A stretch of 8,921 nt of DNA from Gammaproteobacteria bacterium (GTDB lineage: Bacteria > Pseudomonadota > Gammaproteobacteria > Pseudomonadales > Azotimanducaceae), in assembly GCA_030430515.1 (NCBI GenBank), contig JAUIKX010000138.1:1-8921 (forward strand), in the 5' to 3' direction. The position numbers were made by a program, and so were the translations under genes. Under the pieces are notes generated by a model. It made no database searches and had not been told where the DNA came from. It worked only from the letters and a program-made list of their open reading frames with translations. Positions 1 through 6,563 of this stretch are shown piece after piece. Numbering within the stretch: position 1 is the first letter of the stretch; every line of letters starts with the position of its first letter.

Positions 1-2
1 AT

Positions 3-251
3 ACCGATGCCGAAATTGAACAAGCTGGCCAGGAAGGTCGCCCGCTGGTGCTGGTCCCCCACTCCTTCGTGTCAGAGCATCTGGAAACGCTGGAGGAGTT
101 GGACGGGTTCATCGACGCGATGATCAGTATCCGCGAGGAAGCGATCAACGATGCCGATCTGGTCAAGACGGCACCGCACACGCTGCCGGTGAGACGGCTC
201 GATGACGTGAAAGCCGCGCGCGAGCTGGACCTGGCGTACTCCGCGGGATGA
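3..251 (+). CDS. Ferrochelatase C-terminal segment joined in frame to a GcvPB-type tail (5' end outside window)
   Basis: This is the end of an ORF that starts left of the window; 82 residues are visible. Residues 1-34 (TDAEIEQAG, then LVLVPHSFVSEHLETLEELD) match the C-terminal core of ferrochelatase (HemH), which inserts ferrous iron into protoporphyrin IX in the last step of heme synthesis. The HxETL block at residues 26-30 holds the His and Glu known to be important in that family. From about residue 31 the sequence instead resembles the C-terminus of glycine dehydrogenase subunit 2: ELDGFIDAMISIREEA, then APHTLPVRRLDDVKAAR. A normal ferrochelatase would continue ELDIEY..., and a normal GcvPB would have EPTESES before ELD. 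The stop overlaps the fumC start (ATGA, 248-251), so translational coupling is likely. Both identifications are from memory of the families. Whether the fusion is real or an assembly artefact cannot be decided here. GTG at 48 is not a likely start because the homology continues upstream of it. Confidence 0.75.
   Translation, partial: TDAEIEQAGQEGRPLVLVPHSFVSEHLETLEELDGFIDAMISIREEAINDADLVKTAPHTLPVRRLDDVKAARELDLAYSAG
84..104 (+). other. Junction block between ferrochelatase-like and GcvPB-like coding sequence
   Basis: These seven codons encode ETLEELD. Ferrochelatases commonly have ETLxELD here, and glycine dehydrogenases commonly have (S)LEELD before RFIDAMISI. The segment is therefore compatible with both families and is the likely crossover point. 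The reading frame is kept across it. A short shared stretch like this could mediate illegitimate recombination or a false join during assembly. The exact breakpoint inside the block cannot be placed. Confidence 0.6.
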
Positions 252-1645
252 GCGCAACGCGCACCGAGACCGACAGCTTCGGCCCGATCGAGGTGCCGGC
301 TGATCGTTACTGGGGCGCACAGACACAGCGGTCCCTCGAACAATTCGCCATTGGCTGGGAGCGGCAACCATTGGCGCTCATTCGTGCTCTTGGTGTGGTG
401 AAGCAGGCCTGTGCGCAGGTGAATATGGCACAGGGTCGTCTTTCTGCGGATGTTGGTCATGGGATCGTGCGTGCCGCCGAAGAAGTGGCCGCAGGCGAAC
501 TCGATGAGCATTTCCCTCTGGTCGTCTGGCAAACGGGATCGGGCACCCAGTCCAACATGAATGCCAACGAAGTGATTGCCAACCGGGCCATCGAGGTGCT
601 TGGTGGCACGATCGGGACGAAAGAACCGGTTCATCCCAACGATCACTGCAACCTGTCCCAATCTTCGAACGATACGTTTCCCACCGCGATGCACATCGCT
701 ATCGCCAGGTCGACAAGCGAGCTGTTGCTGCCCGCGCTGGCCGCGCTGCAAGCGTCACTCGAGCGCAAAGAGGCAGCCTTTTCGGAGGTGGTCAAAATCG
801 GCCGAACGCACCTGCAGGATGCCACGCCGCTCACACTCGGCCAGGAGTTCAGCGGTTATGTCCATCAGGTTTCGGCGTGCAGAAAGTCGATAAACGCGGC
901 GCTCGAGGGCGTGTATTCGCTGGCGCAGGGCGGCACCGCGGTGGGTACCGGTCTCAACAGCCGGTCGGATTTCGGCTCGGCGGTGGCGGCACGGGTTGCA
1001 GAGCTTACCGGGCTGCCTTTCCGAACCGCAGAGAACAAATTCGCGGCGCTGTCAGCACATGATGCGGTGGTCGGCCTGTCGGGTGCGCTTCGGCAGGCTG
1101 CGGCAGCGCTGTTCAAGATCGCCAGCGATATCCGGTTGCTGGGCAGCGGGCCGCGTAGCGGTCTGGGAGAGTTGCACCTGCCGGCCAATGAACCGGGTTC
1201 GTCCATTATGCCGGGCAAAGTCAATCCCACCCAGTGCGAAGCGTTGACCCAGGTCTGCGCGCACGTGCTGGGCAACGATGCTGCGGTTGGCTTTGCGGGC
1301 AGCCAGGGGCATCTCGAGCTGAATGTCTTCAAACCGATGATCGCCTACAACGTGCTGCAGTCTATCCAGTTGCTGTCGGACTCCGTGGAGAGTTTTGTTG
1401 AACATTGCGTGGAAGGTATTGAAGCCAACTCGGCGCGCATCGAAGCGCTTGTTGGGCAAAGCCTGATGCTGGTGACCGCGCTGGCGCCGCAGATCGGCTA
1501 CGACGCTGCTGCGGAGGTCGCCAAAGCAGCTCACCAGAAAGGTACGACGCTCAAGGAAGAAGCGGTTCGCCTGGGTTATGTGGATGAGGCGACTTTTGAT
1601 GAGCTCGTCCGGCCCGAGCGAATGGTGCATCCTGACTCGGATTGA
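248..1645 (+). CDS. fumC: Class II fumarate hydratase (fumarase C)
   Basis: FumC converts fumarate to (S)-malate reversibly in the citric acid cycle; this class is a cytosolic, iron-free homotetramer. The 465-residue length is typical. The N-terminus (TETDSFGPIEVPADRYWGAQ) aligns with known FumC starts, supporting ATG at 248. Visible motifs are GSGTQSNMNANEV (97-109), HPNDHCNLSQSSNDTFPTA (129-147), GRTHLQDATPL (185-195) with His188 at the active site, and the superfamily signature GSSIMPGKVNP (317-327), whose Ser318 is the catalytic serine of the mobile loop. All key residues appear intact. The start overlaps the upstream stop by 4 bp, and no clear Shine-Dalgarno precedes it, so translation is probably coupled to the upstream ORF. 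Downstream, the converging yyaL-type gene ends only 7 bp away. Aspartase and argininosuccinate lyase share the superfamily, but the motifs and length fit fumarase. Confidence 0.97.
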   Translation: MSATRTETDSFGPIEVPADRYWGAQTQRSLEQFAIGWERQPLALIRALGVVKQACAQVNMAQGRLSADVGHGIVRAAEEVAAGELDEHFPLVVWQTGSGTQSNMNANEVIANRAIEVLGGTIGTKEPVHPNDHCNLSQSSNDTFPTAMHIAIARSTSELLLPALAALQASLERKEAAFSEVVKIGRTHLQDATPLTLGQEFSGYVHQVSACRKSINAALEGVYSLAQGGTAVGTGLNSRSDFGSAVAARVAELTGLPFRTAENKFAALSAHDAVVGLSGALRQAAAALFKIASDIRLLGSGPRSGLGELHLPANEPGSSIMPGKVNPTQCEALTQVCAHVLGNDAAVGFAGSQGHLELNVFKPMIAYNVLQSIQLLSDSVESFVEHCVEGIEANSARIEALVGQSLMLVTALAPQIGYDAAAEVAKAAHQKGTTLKEEAVRLGYVDEATFDELVRPERMVHPDSD

Positions 1646-1652
1646 GTGCGTG

Positions 1653-3713
1653 TCAGCCCATCGCTTCTTCGAAGTCTTCCAGAGTTTCGATGGGTAGAGA
1701 GCAACTGAGCTCACGGCAGACGTACGCAACTGGCTTGTTCTGCACGTCCGCGGACACCAGGCGGGGCAGATAGGGCGGCAGCCGGGTCACCCCTTCGTAG
1801 GGTATCGCGTAGACATCGCGCCAGGGTTTGTAGCCTTTGTTCGCCATTTCGAGCCAGGCCTGCATGTTTTCTTCTGGCCCACGGATGATCACTGTTTCCG
1901 GTGCATACAGATGCGATTCCAGTGCGCTGAGCAGAGCGCAGTGTTGGGCCGGAGCCTGCTCCATGGCGCCTCTTGCCCAGGCTAGAGTTCTATCGGCGGT
2001 GTCCAGATACCGCTGCTCGGCAAACAGGTGACCCAACGATAGAAGCACGCTGGCAAGTACGCCATTGCCGGGCGGTAGCGCGTCATCGTTAGATGGCTTG
2101 GGACGATGGATGAGCTGCTCATGATCATGCTCGGTGAAAAAGAACCCTCCGTTGTCGCTGTCCTCGAACCGCTCGATCACGGTGTCTGCCAGCTGCAGAG
2201 CGAAGCGCGCGGTTTCTTCCCGCCAGCGGACTCGTAGAAGCTCGAGCAGGCCCATTAGCACGTAGGCATAGTCGTCCAGATACGCGGCAGTTTGGGAGGT
2301 GCCGTCTTTCCAGGTGGCCAGCAGCCGCTCCCCGTTCCACAGGTGATCGCGACAGAAGTCGGCGGCCTGCTCCGCGGCATCCACCCATGCCGGTTCGTGC
2401 AGAACCTGGCCAGCGTGGGCGAGCCCTGCGATCACCAGACCGTTCCAGCCAGCCAGCACTTTTCTGTCGATTGCCGGGCGTGTGCGGGTCTCGCGCGCTT
2501 CGAACAGTTTTTCTTTAGCGCTGGCCAGCAGCGCAGAGGCTTCAACTTCATCAAGGCTCAGCCGGTGCACAACGCTGCGCCAACTATCGGTTCGGCGCAG
2601 CACCCACTTGCTGTCGAAGTTGGCGGGCTTGTCCAGGCCGTAGAGCGTTTCGACCAGCAGGTACTCGTCCTCATTGAGTAACCGTCTGGCCTGCTCCCTG
2701 CGCCATGCGTAGAACTTACCTTCTTCTCCCTCCGTGTCTGCGTCCATGGCGGAGTAGAAGCCGCCGTTCGCATCACGCATTTCGCGCAGCAACCACGCTG
2801 CAGTTTCTTTTGCGGCGGATTCAAAGAGCGCATCAGGGCCGATGGCGAGCGCGTCGGCATAGAGTTTGAGCAGCAGCCCGTTGTCGTAGAGCATCTTCTC
2901 GAAGTGCGGCACCTGCCACTGGCGATCGACCGCGTATCGGCAGAAACCACCGCCGATGTGATCGAAGATGCCGCCTCTCGCCATGGCGGTGAGCGTCAGC
3001 ATGACCATGTCGAGCGCGCCGCGGTCCCGCTCCCCGTGAAGATTGCTGAAGGCCCAATGGCGCAGAAGGCGCTCCACGGTCGTGGGCATGGGAAATTTAG
3101 GCGTGTTGCCAAACCCGCCGTGCTGCTGGTCGTACTGCTTCTCCAGTGCATCGCGGGCGGAGCTCAGGAGCGCCTCATCCTCAAGCTGTGCTTCAGCGGG
3201 CACCAGTACCAGCCTCTCCAGAACCTCGCTCATCTTCTGACCCTGCGCAGTCAGCTCGTCGCGCTGCTCAGCGAAAGCGGTGTGCACCCTCATGAGCAGA
3301 TCGGCAAATCCCGGCAGGCCGTATTGCGGCGTTCTCGGGAAGTAGGTGCCGCCGAAGAACGGCACCAGCGTGTCAGGATCGAGGAACATGGTCAGCGGCC
3401 AGCCACCGGTGTTCTGGGTCAGCAGCTGATGAGCGAGCTGATAGACTTTGTCCAGATCCGGACGTTCCTCACGGTCGACCTTGATGTTGACGAAATGCTG
3501 GTTCATGACCCGGGCAGTCGGCTCGTCTTCGAACGACTCATGCGCCATGACGTGGCACCAGTGGCAGGCGGAGTAGCCGATTGAAAGCAGGATGGGCTTC
3601 TGGCTGTCGCGGGCCGATTTGAGGGCTCCCTCGTCCCACGGTTGCCAATCTACGGGGTTGTCTGCGTGCTGCAGGAGGTAGGGGCTGGTCTGGCCGTTCA
3701 GTCGGTTGCTCAT
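1653..3713 (-). CDS. yyaL: YyaL/SPATA20-family thioredoxin domain-containing protein (DUF255)
   Basis: This 686-residue protein has the family's two-part layout: an N-terminal thioredoxin-like domain (about 1-165) and a six-hairpin, glycosidase-like alpha/alpha barrel. It opens with the family hallmark SPYLLQHADNPVDWQPW (10-26). A thioredoxin-type CHWC motif lies at 50-53 in GYSACHWCHVMAHESFED, followed by GGWP (103-106) and GGTYFP (121-126). Barrel motifs are GGFGNTPKFP (199-208), FDHIGGGFCRYAVD (250-263), VPHFEKMLYDN (268-278) and AMDADTEGEEGKFYAW (322-337). No signal peptide or membrane segment is seen, so it is probably cytosolic. The ATG at 3713 is the first after an in-frame stop and matches the family start; its Shine-Dalgarno is weak. 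Members occur from bacteria to mammals, but the substrate and reaction are not established; a redox or sugar-related role is inference. The gene is transcribed alone, divergent from rppH and convergent with fumC. Confidence 0.93.
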   Translation of the reverse strand: MSNRLNGQTSPYLLQHADNPVDWQPWDEGALKSARDSQKPILLSIGYSACHWCHVMAHESFEDEPTARVMNQHFVNIKVDREERPDLDKVYQLAHQLLTQNTGGWPLTMFLDPDTLVPFFGGTYFPRTPQYGLPGFADLLMRVHTAFAEQRDELTAQGQKMSEVLERLVLVPAEAQLEDEALLSSARDALEKQYDQQHGGFGNTPKFPMPTTVERLLRHWAFSNLHGERDRGALDMVMLTLTAMARGGIFDHIGGGFCRYAVDRQWQVPHFEKMLYDNGLLLKLYADALAIGPDALFESAAKETAAWLLREMRDANGGFYSAMDADTEGEEGKFYAWRREQARRLLNEDEYLLVETLYGLDKPANFDSKWVLRRTDSWRSVVHRLSLDEVEASALLASAKEKLFEARETRTRPAIDRKVLAGWNGLVIAGLAHAGQVLHEPAWVDAAEQAADFCRDHLWNGERLLATWKDGTSQTAAYLDDYAYVLMGLLELLRVRWREETARFALQLADTVIERFEDSDNGGFFFTEHDHEQLIHRPKPSNDDALPPGNGVLASVLLSLGHLFAEQRYLDTADRTLAWARGAMEQAPAQHCALLSALESHLYAPETVIIRGPEENMQAWLEMANKGYKPWRDVYAIPYEGVTRLPPYLPRLVSADVQNKPVAYVCRELSCSLPIETLEDFEEAMG

Positions 3714-3790
3714 GTAACCATCATCTCATGGGTGTTTTGTAAAAGCGCAGCGGTTCGTGTTCAATCGTGGTGCGGGTAATGGAGGTTCAA
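3714..3790. promoter_or_regulatory. Divergent intergenic spacer between yyaL-type gene and rppH
   Basis: This 77-bp spacer is the only divergent gap in the window, so promoters for both the minus-strand yyaL-type gene and the plus-strand rppH-ptsP-MFS run should lie in it or just inside the flanking genes. It is more AT-rich than the surroundings around TTTTGTAAAA (3735-3744). I could not find a convincing sigma-70 -35/-10 pair with proper spacing on either strand: GGTAAT at 3775-3780 has no matching -35, and TTTACA on the minus strand has no good -10. The call rests on gene layout only. Confidence 0.4.
3781..3785 (+). promoter_or_regulatory. Shine-Dalgarno GGAGG of rppH
   Basis: GGAGG lies 5 nt before the TTG codon at 3791. 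It fits a start at that TTG and would be unusable for the alternative ATG at 3779, whose last base it includes. The TTG start also places DSDGFRPNVG exactly where characterised RppH proteins begin (MIDDDGYRPNVG in E. coli). Confidence 0.65.
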
Positions 3791-4276
3791 TTGGTCGATT
3801 CAGACGGCTTCAGGCCGAATGTCGGCATTATTCTGAGCAACTCGGAGCATCAGGTGCTCTGGGCGCGGCGTATTGGTGGGCACGATGCCTGGCAGTTCCC
3901 CCAGGGTGGGGTCAACGAGGGTGAATCGGTTGAAGAGGCCCTGTTCCGGGAGCTCGGCGAAGAAGTCGGGTTGTGTGAAAACGACGTACAGATCATCGGT
4001 CGCACCCGAGGCTGGCTGCGTTACCGCCTGCCTGCCCGTCTGCGCCGGCACAATTCCACGCCGGGCTTCAAAGGTCAGAAGCAGAAGTGGTTTCTGCTCC
4101 AGCTCGACGCCCCTGACGAAGCGGTGCAGGTGGATGCTGGCGAAAAACCCGAATTCGACGATTGGCGCTGGGTCAGCTTCTGGTATCCGGTGCTCAAAGT
4201 CGTGGACTTCAAGCGCGATGTTTACCGGCGCGCGCTCAAGGAGCTGATGCCGCAACTCATCCGGCACAGACGCTAA
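3791..4276 (+). CDS. rppH: RNA pyrophosphohydrolase RppH (Nudix hydrolase)
   Basis: RppH removes pyrophosphate from the 5'-triphosphate end of mRNAs, giving a 5'-monophosphate that stimulates RNase E-dependent decay; it acts in the cytosol. With the TTG start the product has 161 residues, slightly shorter than the 176 of E. coli. The Nudix box GGVNEGESVEEALFRELGEEVGL spans residues 39-61 (here in two parts: GGVNEGE, then REL-EEVGL), with the metal-binding REXXEE glutamates intact. Other family motifs are GFRPNVGIIL, WQFPQGG (34-40), RGWLRYRLP, GQKQKWFLL and DDWRWVSFWYPV. Longer starts exist at GTG 3767 and ATG 3779, but the Shine-Dalgarno and family alignment favour TTG 3791. ptsP begins 3 bp after its stop, as in the conserved rppH-ptsP pair, so the two are almost certainly one operon. 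Diadenosine polyphosphate hydrolase is an older name for the same family. Confidence 0.95.
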   Translation: MVDSDGFRPNVGIILSNSEHQVLWARRIGGHDAWQFPQGGVNEGESVEEALFRELGEEVGLCENDVQIIGRTRGWLRYRLPARLRRHNSTPGFKGQKQKWFLLQLDAPDEAVQVDAGEKPEFDDWRWVSFWYPVLKVVDFKRDVYRRALKELMPQLIRHRR

Positions 4277-4279
4277 TCT

Positions 4280-6556
4280 ATGCTTGCCAGCCTCCGGGAA
4301 ATTGTTCAGGACGTTGCCAGCGCGGGTTCTTTCCGCGAGGCGCTGGATCTGCTGGTGATCGACATCAGAGCCGCGTTGGGTACCGAGGTCTGCTCGGTGT
4401 ACCTGGTCGACCCGCACCAGAACGCGTTTCTCTTCGCTGCCAACGAAGGTCTCAATCAGGAGCTGGTGGGTCAGTTCACTCTGTCGCGTGAGGAAGGTCT
4501 TGTCGGGCTCGTGGCTGAGCGGGCGGAGCCGATCAACCTCGAGGATGCCAGCACGCATCCTCGTTTTCGCTATCTCGAAGAGATTGGTGAAGAGGCGTTC
4601 AATGCGTTCCTCGGTGTGCCCATCATTCATCATCGAACGGTGCTGGGTGTGCTCGTTGTGCAGCAGCGAAAGTCCAGACGCTTCGACGAGAGCGAAGAAG
4701 CGTTTCTGGTCACGCTTGCGGCGCAGCTGGCGACCGTCGTGGCGCATGCCCAGGCCACCGGTGAAGTGGTGGCGCTCACCAGCACGCCGGACGCAGTGCG
4801 CGAAGATGAACTGTACCGTGGAGTGGCTGGTTCCCCAGGTATCGCGCTCGGCACCGCGGTGGTCATGCTGCCGCTGGCAGACCTGTCTTCTGTACCCGAT
4901 CGGCAAACCGATGACGTCACCGCTGAGCTCTTGATCTTCGATCGTGCGGTGGAAACCGTTCGTGAGGACATAAAGCGCATCAGCGAGCAGTTTGCCGAGT
5001 CGCTGCCCGCGGAGGAGCTGGCGCTCTTTGACGCTTACCTTCACATGCTCGACGACGGCGCTATCCCGGGTGACGTGCGCGATCGCATCCGCCTCGGCCA
5101 ATGGGCGCAGGGCGCGCTGCGCCAGGTGATTCGAGAGCACCTGCGCACCTTCGAGCAGATGGAAGATCCCTACCTGCGTGAGCGGGGAGCTGATGTGAAG
5201 GATCTTGGCCTGCGTGTGCTCGCTGTGCTGCAGGACGCGAGAACGAAGAAACAGAACTTCCCGGACGACACCGTGCTGGTGGGTGAGGAAGTCACCGCTG
5301 GAATGCTGGCCAACGTACCGGCGGAATCGCTCAAAGCCATCGTTTCCGTACGTGGCGCCGGCAGCTCGCATGTGGCCATTCTCGCTCGTGCACTGGGCGT
5401 GCCGGCGGTTATGGGGGCGGTGGACCTGCCCTTATATGGCATCGAACATCAGGAAATGGCCGTCGATGGATTCTACGGCGAGGTGTACTGCAGTCCGTCG
5501 GAGGCAACCCGTGAGCGGTTCCAGCTGCTCATCGACGAGGAAGATGAGTTCTCTGCGGAGCTGGAGGAGCTGAAAGACCTGCCCAGCGTCACGAATGACG
5601 GCTGGCGGATTCGTCTGTGGGTGAATATCGGCCTAACCGGCGACCTCAGCCGTTCGCTCGATCGGGGTGCGGAAGGCATCGGGCTCTTCCGAACGGAAGT
5701 GCCGTTCATGACGCAGGAACGCTTTCCCACGGAGGAAGAGCAACGGGTAATCTACCGCGATCACATGGAGGCATTCGAGCCGCGGCCGGTGACCATGCGT
5801 ACCCTGGATATCGGCGGTGACAAGGCGCTCAGCTACTTCCCGATCATCGAGGAAAACCCCTTCCTGGGCTGGCGAGGTATCCGTGTGACCCTGGATCATC
5901 CGGAGATCTTTCTCGCCCAGGTGCGGGCGATGATCAAAGCCAACGCCGGGCTCGAAGGTCTTCTGCGTATCATGCTGCCGATGATTTCCGGCCTCGATGA
6001 GGTTGAGGAAGCCATGGCGCTCGTACACCGCGCATATGATGAGGTGCTGGAAGAGGGTGTTGAGGTGAAGCGCCCCCATGTGGGGGTGATGGTGGAGGTG
6101 CCGGCGGCTGTGTATCAGGCGCGCGAGCTGGCCAAAGTGGTCGATTTTCTTGCGGTCGGCTCCAACGACCTGACCCAGTACATGCTGGCAGTAGACCGTA
6201 ACAATCCGCGGGTTGCGGATCTCTACAAGGAGCTGCATCCCGCAGTGCTCACGGCGCTTCGTGAGGTGGCCCGCGCAGCCCACATGGAGGAAAAGCCCGT
6301 GGGCATCTGCGGCGAGCTGGCGGGAACGCCCTTCGGTGCGGTGCTGCTCATGGCCATGGGCTACGACGTGCTCAGCATGAACGCCACCAACCTGCCCAAG
6401 GTCAAATGGGTGATTCGCAACATCAAACGCTCGCAGGCACGGCGGATGCTCGCCAAGGTTCTGAAAATGGGCCACGTCAAAGACATCGAAGCGTACATGC
6501 GCCAGGAGATGATCGACGCGGGTCTCGGGCGCGTCGTTCCCCGCCACCGGGATTAA
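4280..6556 (+). CDS. ptsP: Phosphoenolpyruvate-protein phosphotransferase PtsP (enzyme I-Ntr)
   Basis: PtsP autophosphorylates from phosphoenolpyruvate and passes the phosphate to NPr and then EIIA(Ntr), a regulatory relay linked to nitrogen and potassium status rather than sugar uptake. The 758 residues fit the family (748 in E. coli). An N-terminal GAF domain (about 1-155; LGVPIIHHRTVLGVLVVQ at 111-128) distinguishes it from sugar enzyme I. Next come the EI N-terminal region (from GVAGSPGIALGTA, 181-193) and the phosphohistidine domain with GAGSSHVAILARALGVPAVM (359-378), whose His364 should be phosphorylated. The C-terminal PEP-binding barrel carries GLFRTE (468-473), RTLDIGGDK (507-515), VGSNDLTQY (626-634) and CGELAG (677-682, catalytic Cys677). 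All expected catalytic residues are present. It lies 3 bp after rppH with no clear Shine-Dalgarno of its own, suggesting translational coupling. NPr and EIIA partners are not in this window. Confidence 0.97.
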   Translation: MLASLREIVQDVASAGSFREALDLLVIDIRAALGTEVCSVYLVDPHQNAFLFAANEGLNQELVGQFTLSREEGLVGLVAERAEPINLEDASTHPRFRYLEEIGEEAFNAFLGVPIIHHRTVLGVLVVQQRKSRRFDESEEAFLVTLAAQLATVVAHAQATGEVVALTSTPDAVREDELYRGVAGSPGIALGTAVVMLPLADLSSVPDRQTDDVTAELLIFDRAVETVREDIKRISEQFAESLPAEELALFDAYLHMLDDGAIPGDVRDRIRLGQWAQGALRQVIREHLRTFEQMEDPYLRERGADVKDLGLRVLAVLQDARTKKQNFPDDTVLVGEEVTAGMLANVPAESLKAIVSVRGAGSSHVAILARALGVPAVMGAVDLPLYGIEHQEMAVDGFYGEVYCSPSEATRERFQLLIDEEDEFSAELEELKDLPSVTNDGWRIRLWVNIGLTGDLSRSLDRGAEGIGLFRTEVPFMTQERFPTEEEQRVIYRDHMEAFEPRPVTMRTLDIGGDKALSYFPIIEENPFLGWRGIRVTLDHPEIFLAQVRAMIKANAGLEGLLRIMLPMISGLDEVEEAMALVHRAYDEVLEEGVEVKRPHVGVMVEVPAAVYQARELAKVVDFLAVGSNDLTQYMLAVDRNNPRVADLYKELHPAVLTALREVARAAHMEEKPVGICGELAGTPFGAVLLMAMGYDVLSMNATNLPKVKWVIRNIKRSQARRMLAKVLKMGHVKDIEAYMRQEMIDAGLGRVVPRHRD

Positions 6557-6563
6557 CCCTGAC

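Noticed and set aside
1052..1729. A 225-codon antisense open frame over the end of fumC
   Set aside because: It overlaps conserved fumarase coding sequence and the yyaL-type 3' end, with no recognisable protein features.
2904..3584. A 226-codon plus-strand open frame inside the yyaL-type gene
   Set aside because: The opposite strand encodes the conserved CHWC and barrel motifs there; the plus-strand product has no family signal.
3735..3744. TTTTGTAAAA, a near-palindrome in the divergent spacer, as a possible operator
   Set aside because: It is only 10 bp and AT-rich, has no second copy, and matches no operator I can name; too weak to call.
3752..3780. Possible sigma-70 promoter for rppH using GGTAAT (3775-3780) as -10
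   Set aside because: The hexamer 17 bp upstream (GGTTCG) is a poor -35, and the resulting leader would not leave room for the Shine-Dalgarno.
3800..5371. A 523-codon open frame on the minus strand, antisense to rppH and the first half of ptsP
   Set aside because: Both plus-strand genes have complete family motifs in the same DNA. The antisense product is rich in His, Arg and Gln, has no recognisable motif, and is the kind of stop-poor shadow frame expected opposite GC-rich genes.
6073..6086. Perfect inverted repeat CCCCC-ATGT-GGGGG that could form a hairpin
   Set aside because: It lies inside ptsP at a conserved-looking RPHVGVMVEVP stretch, has no T-run after it, and is explained by codon choice.
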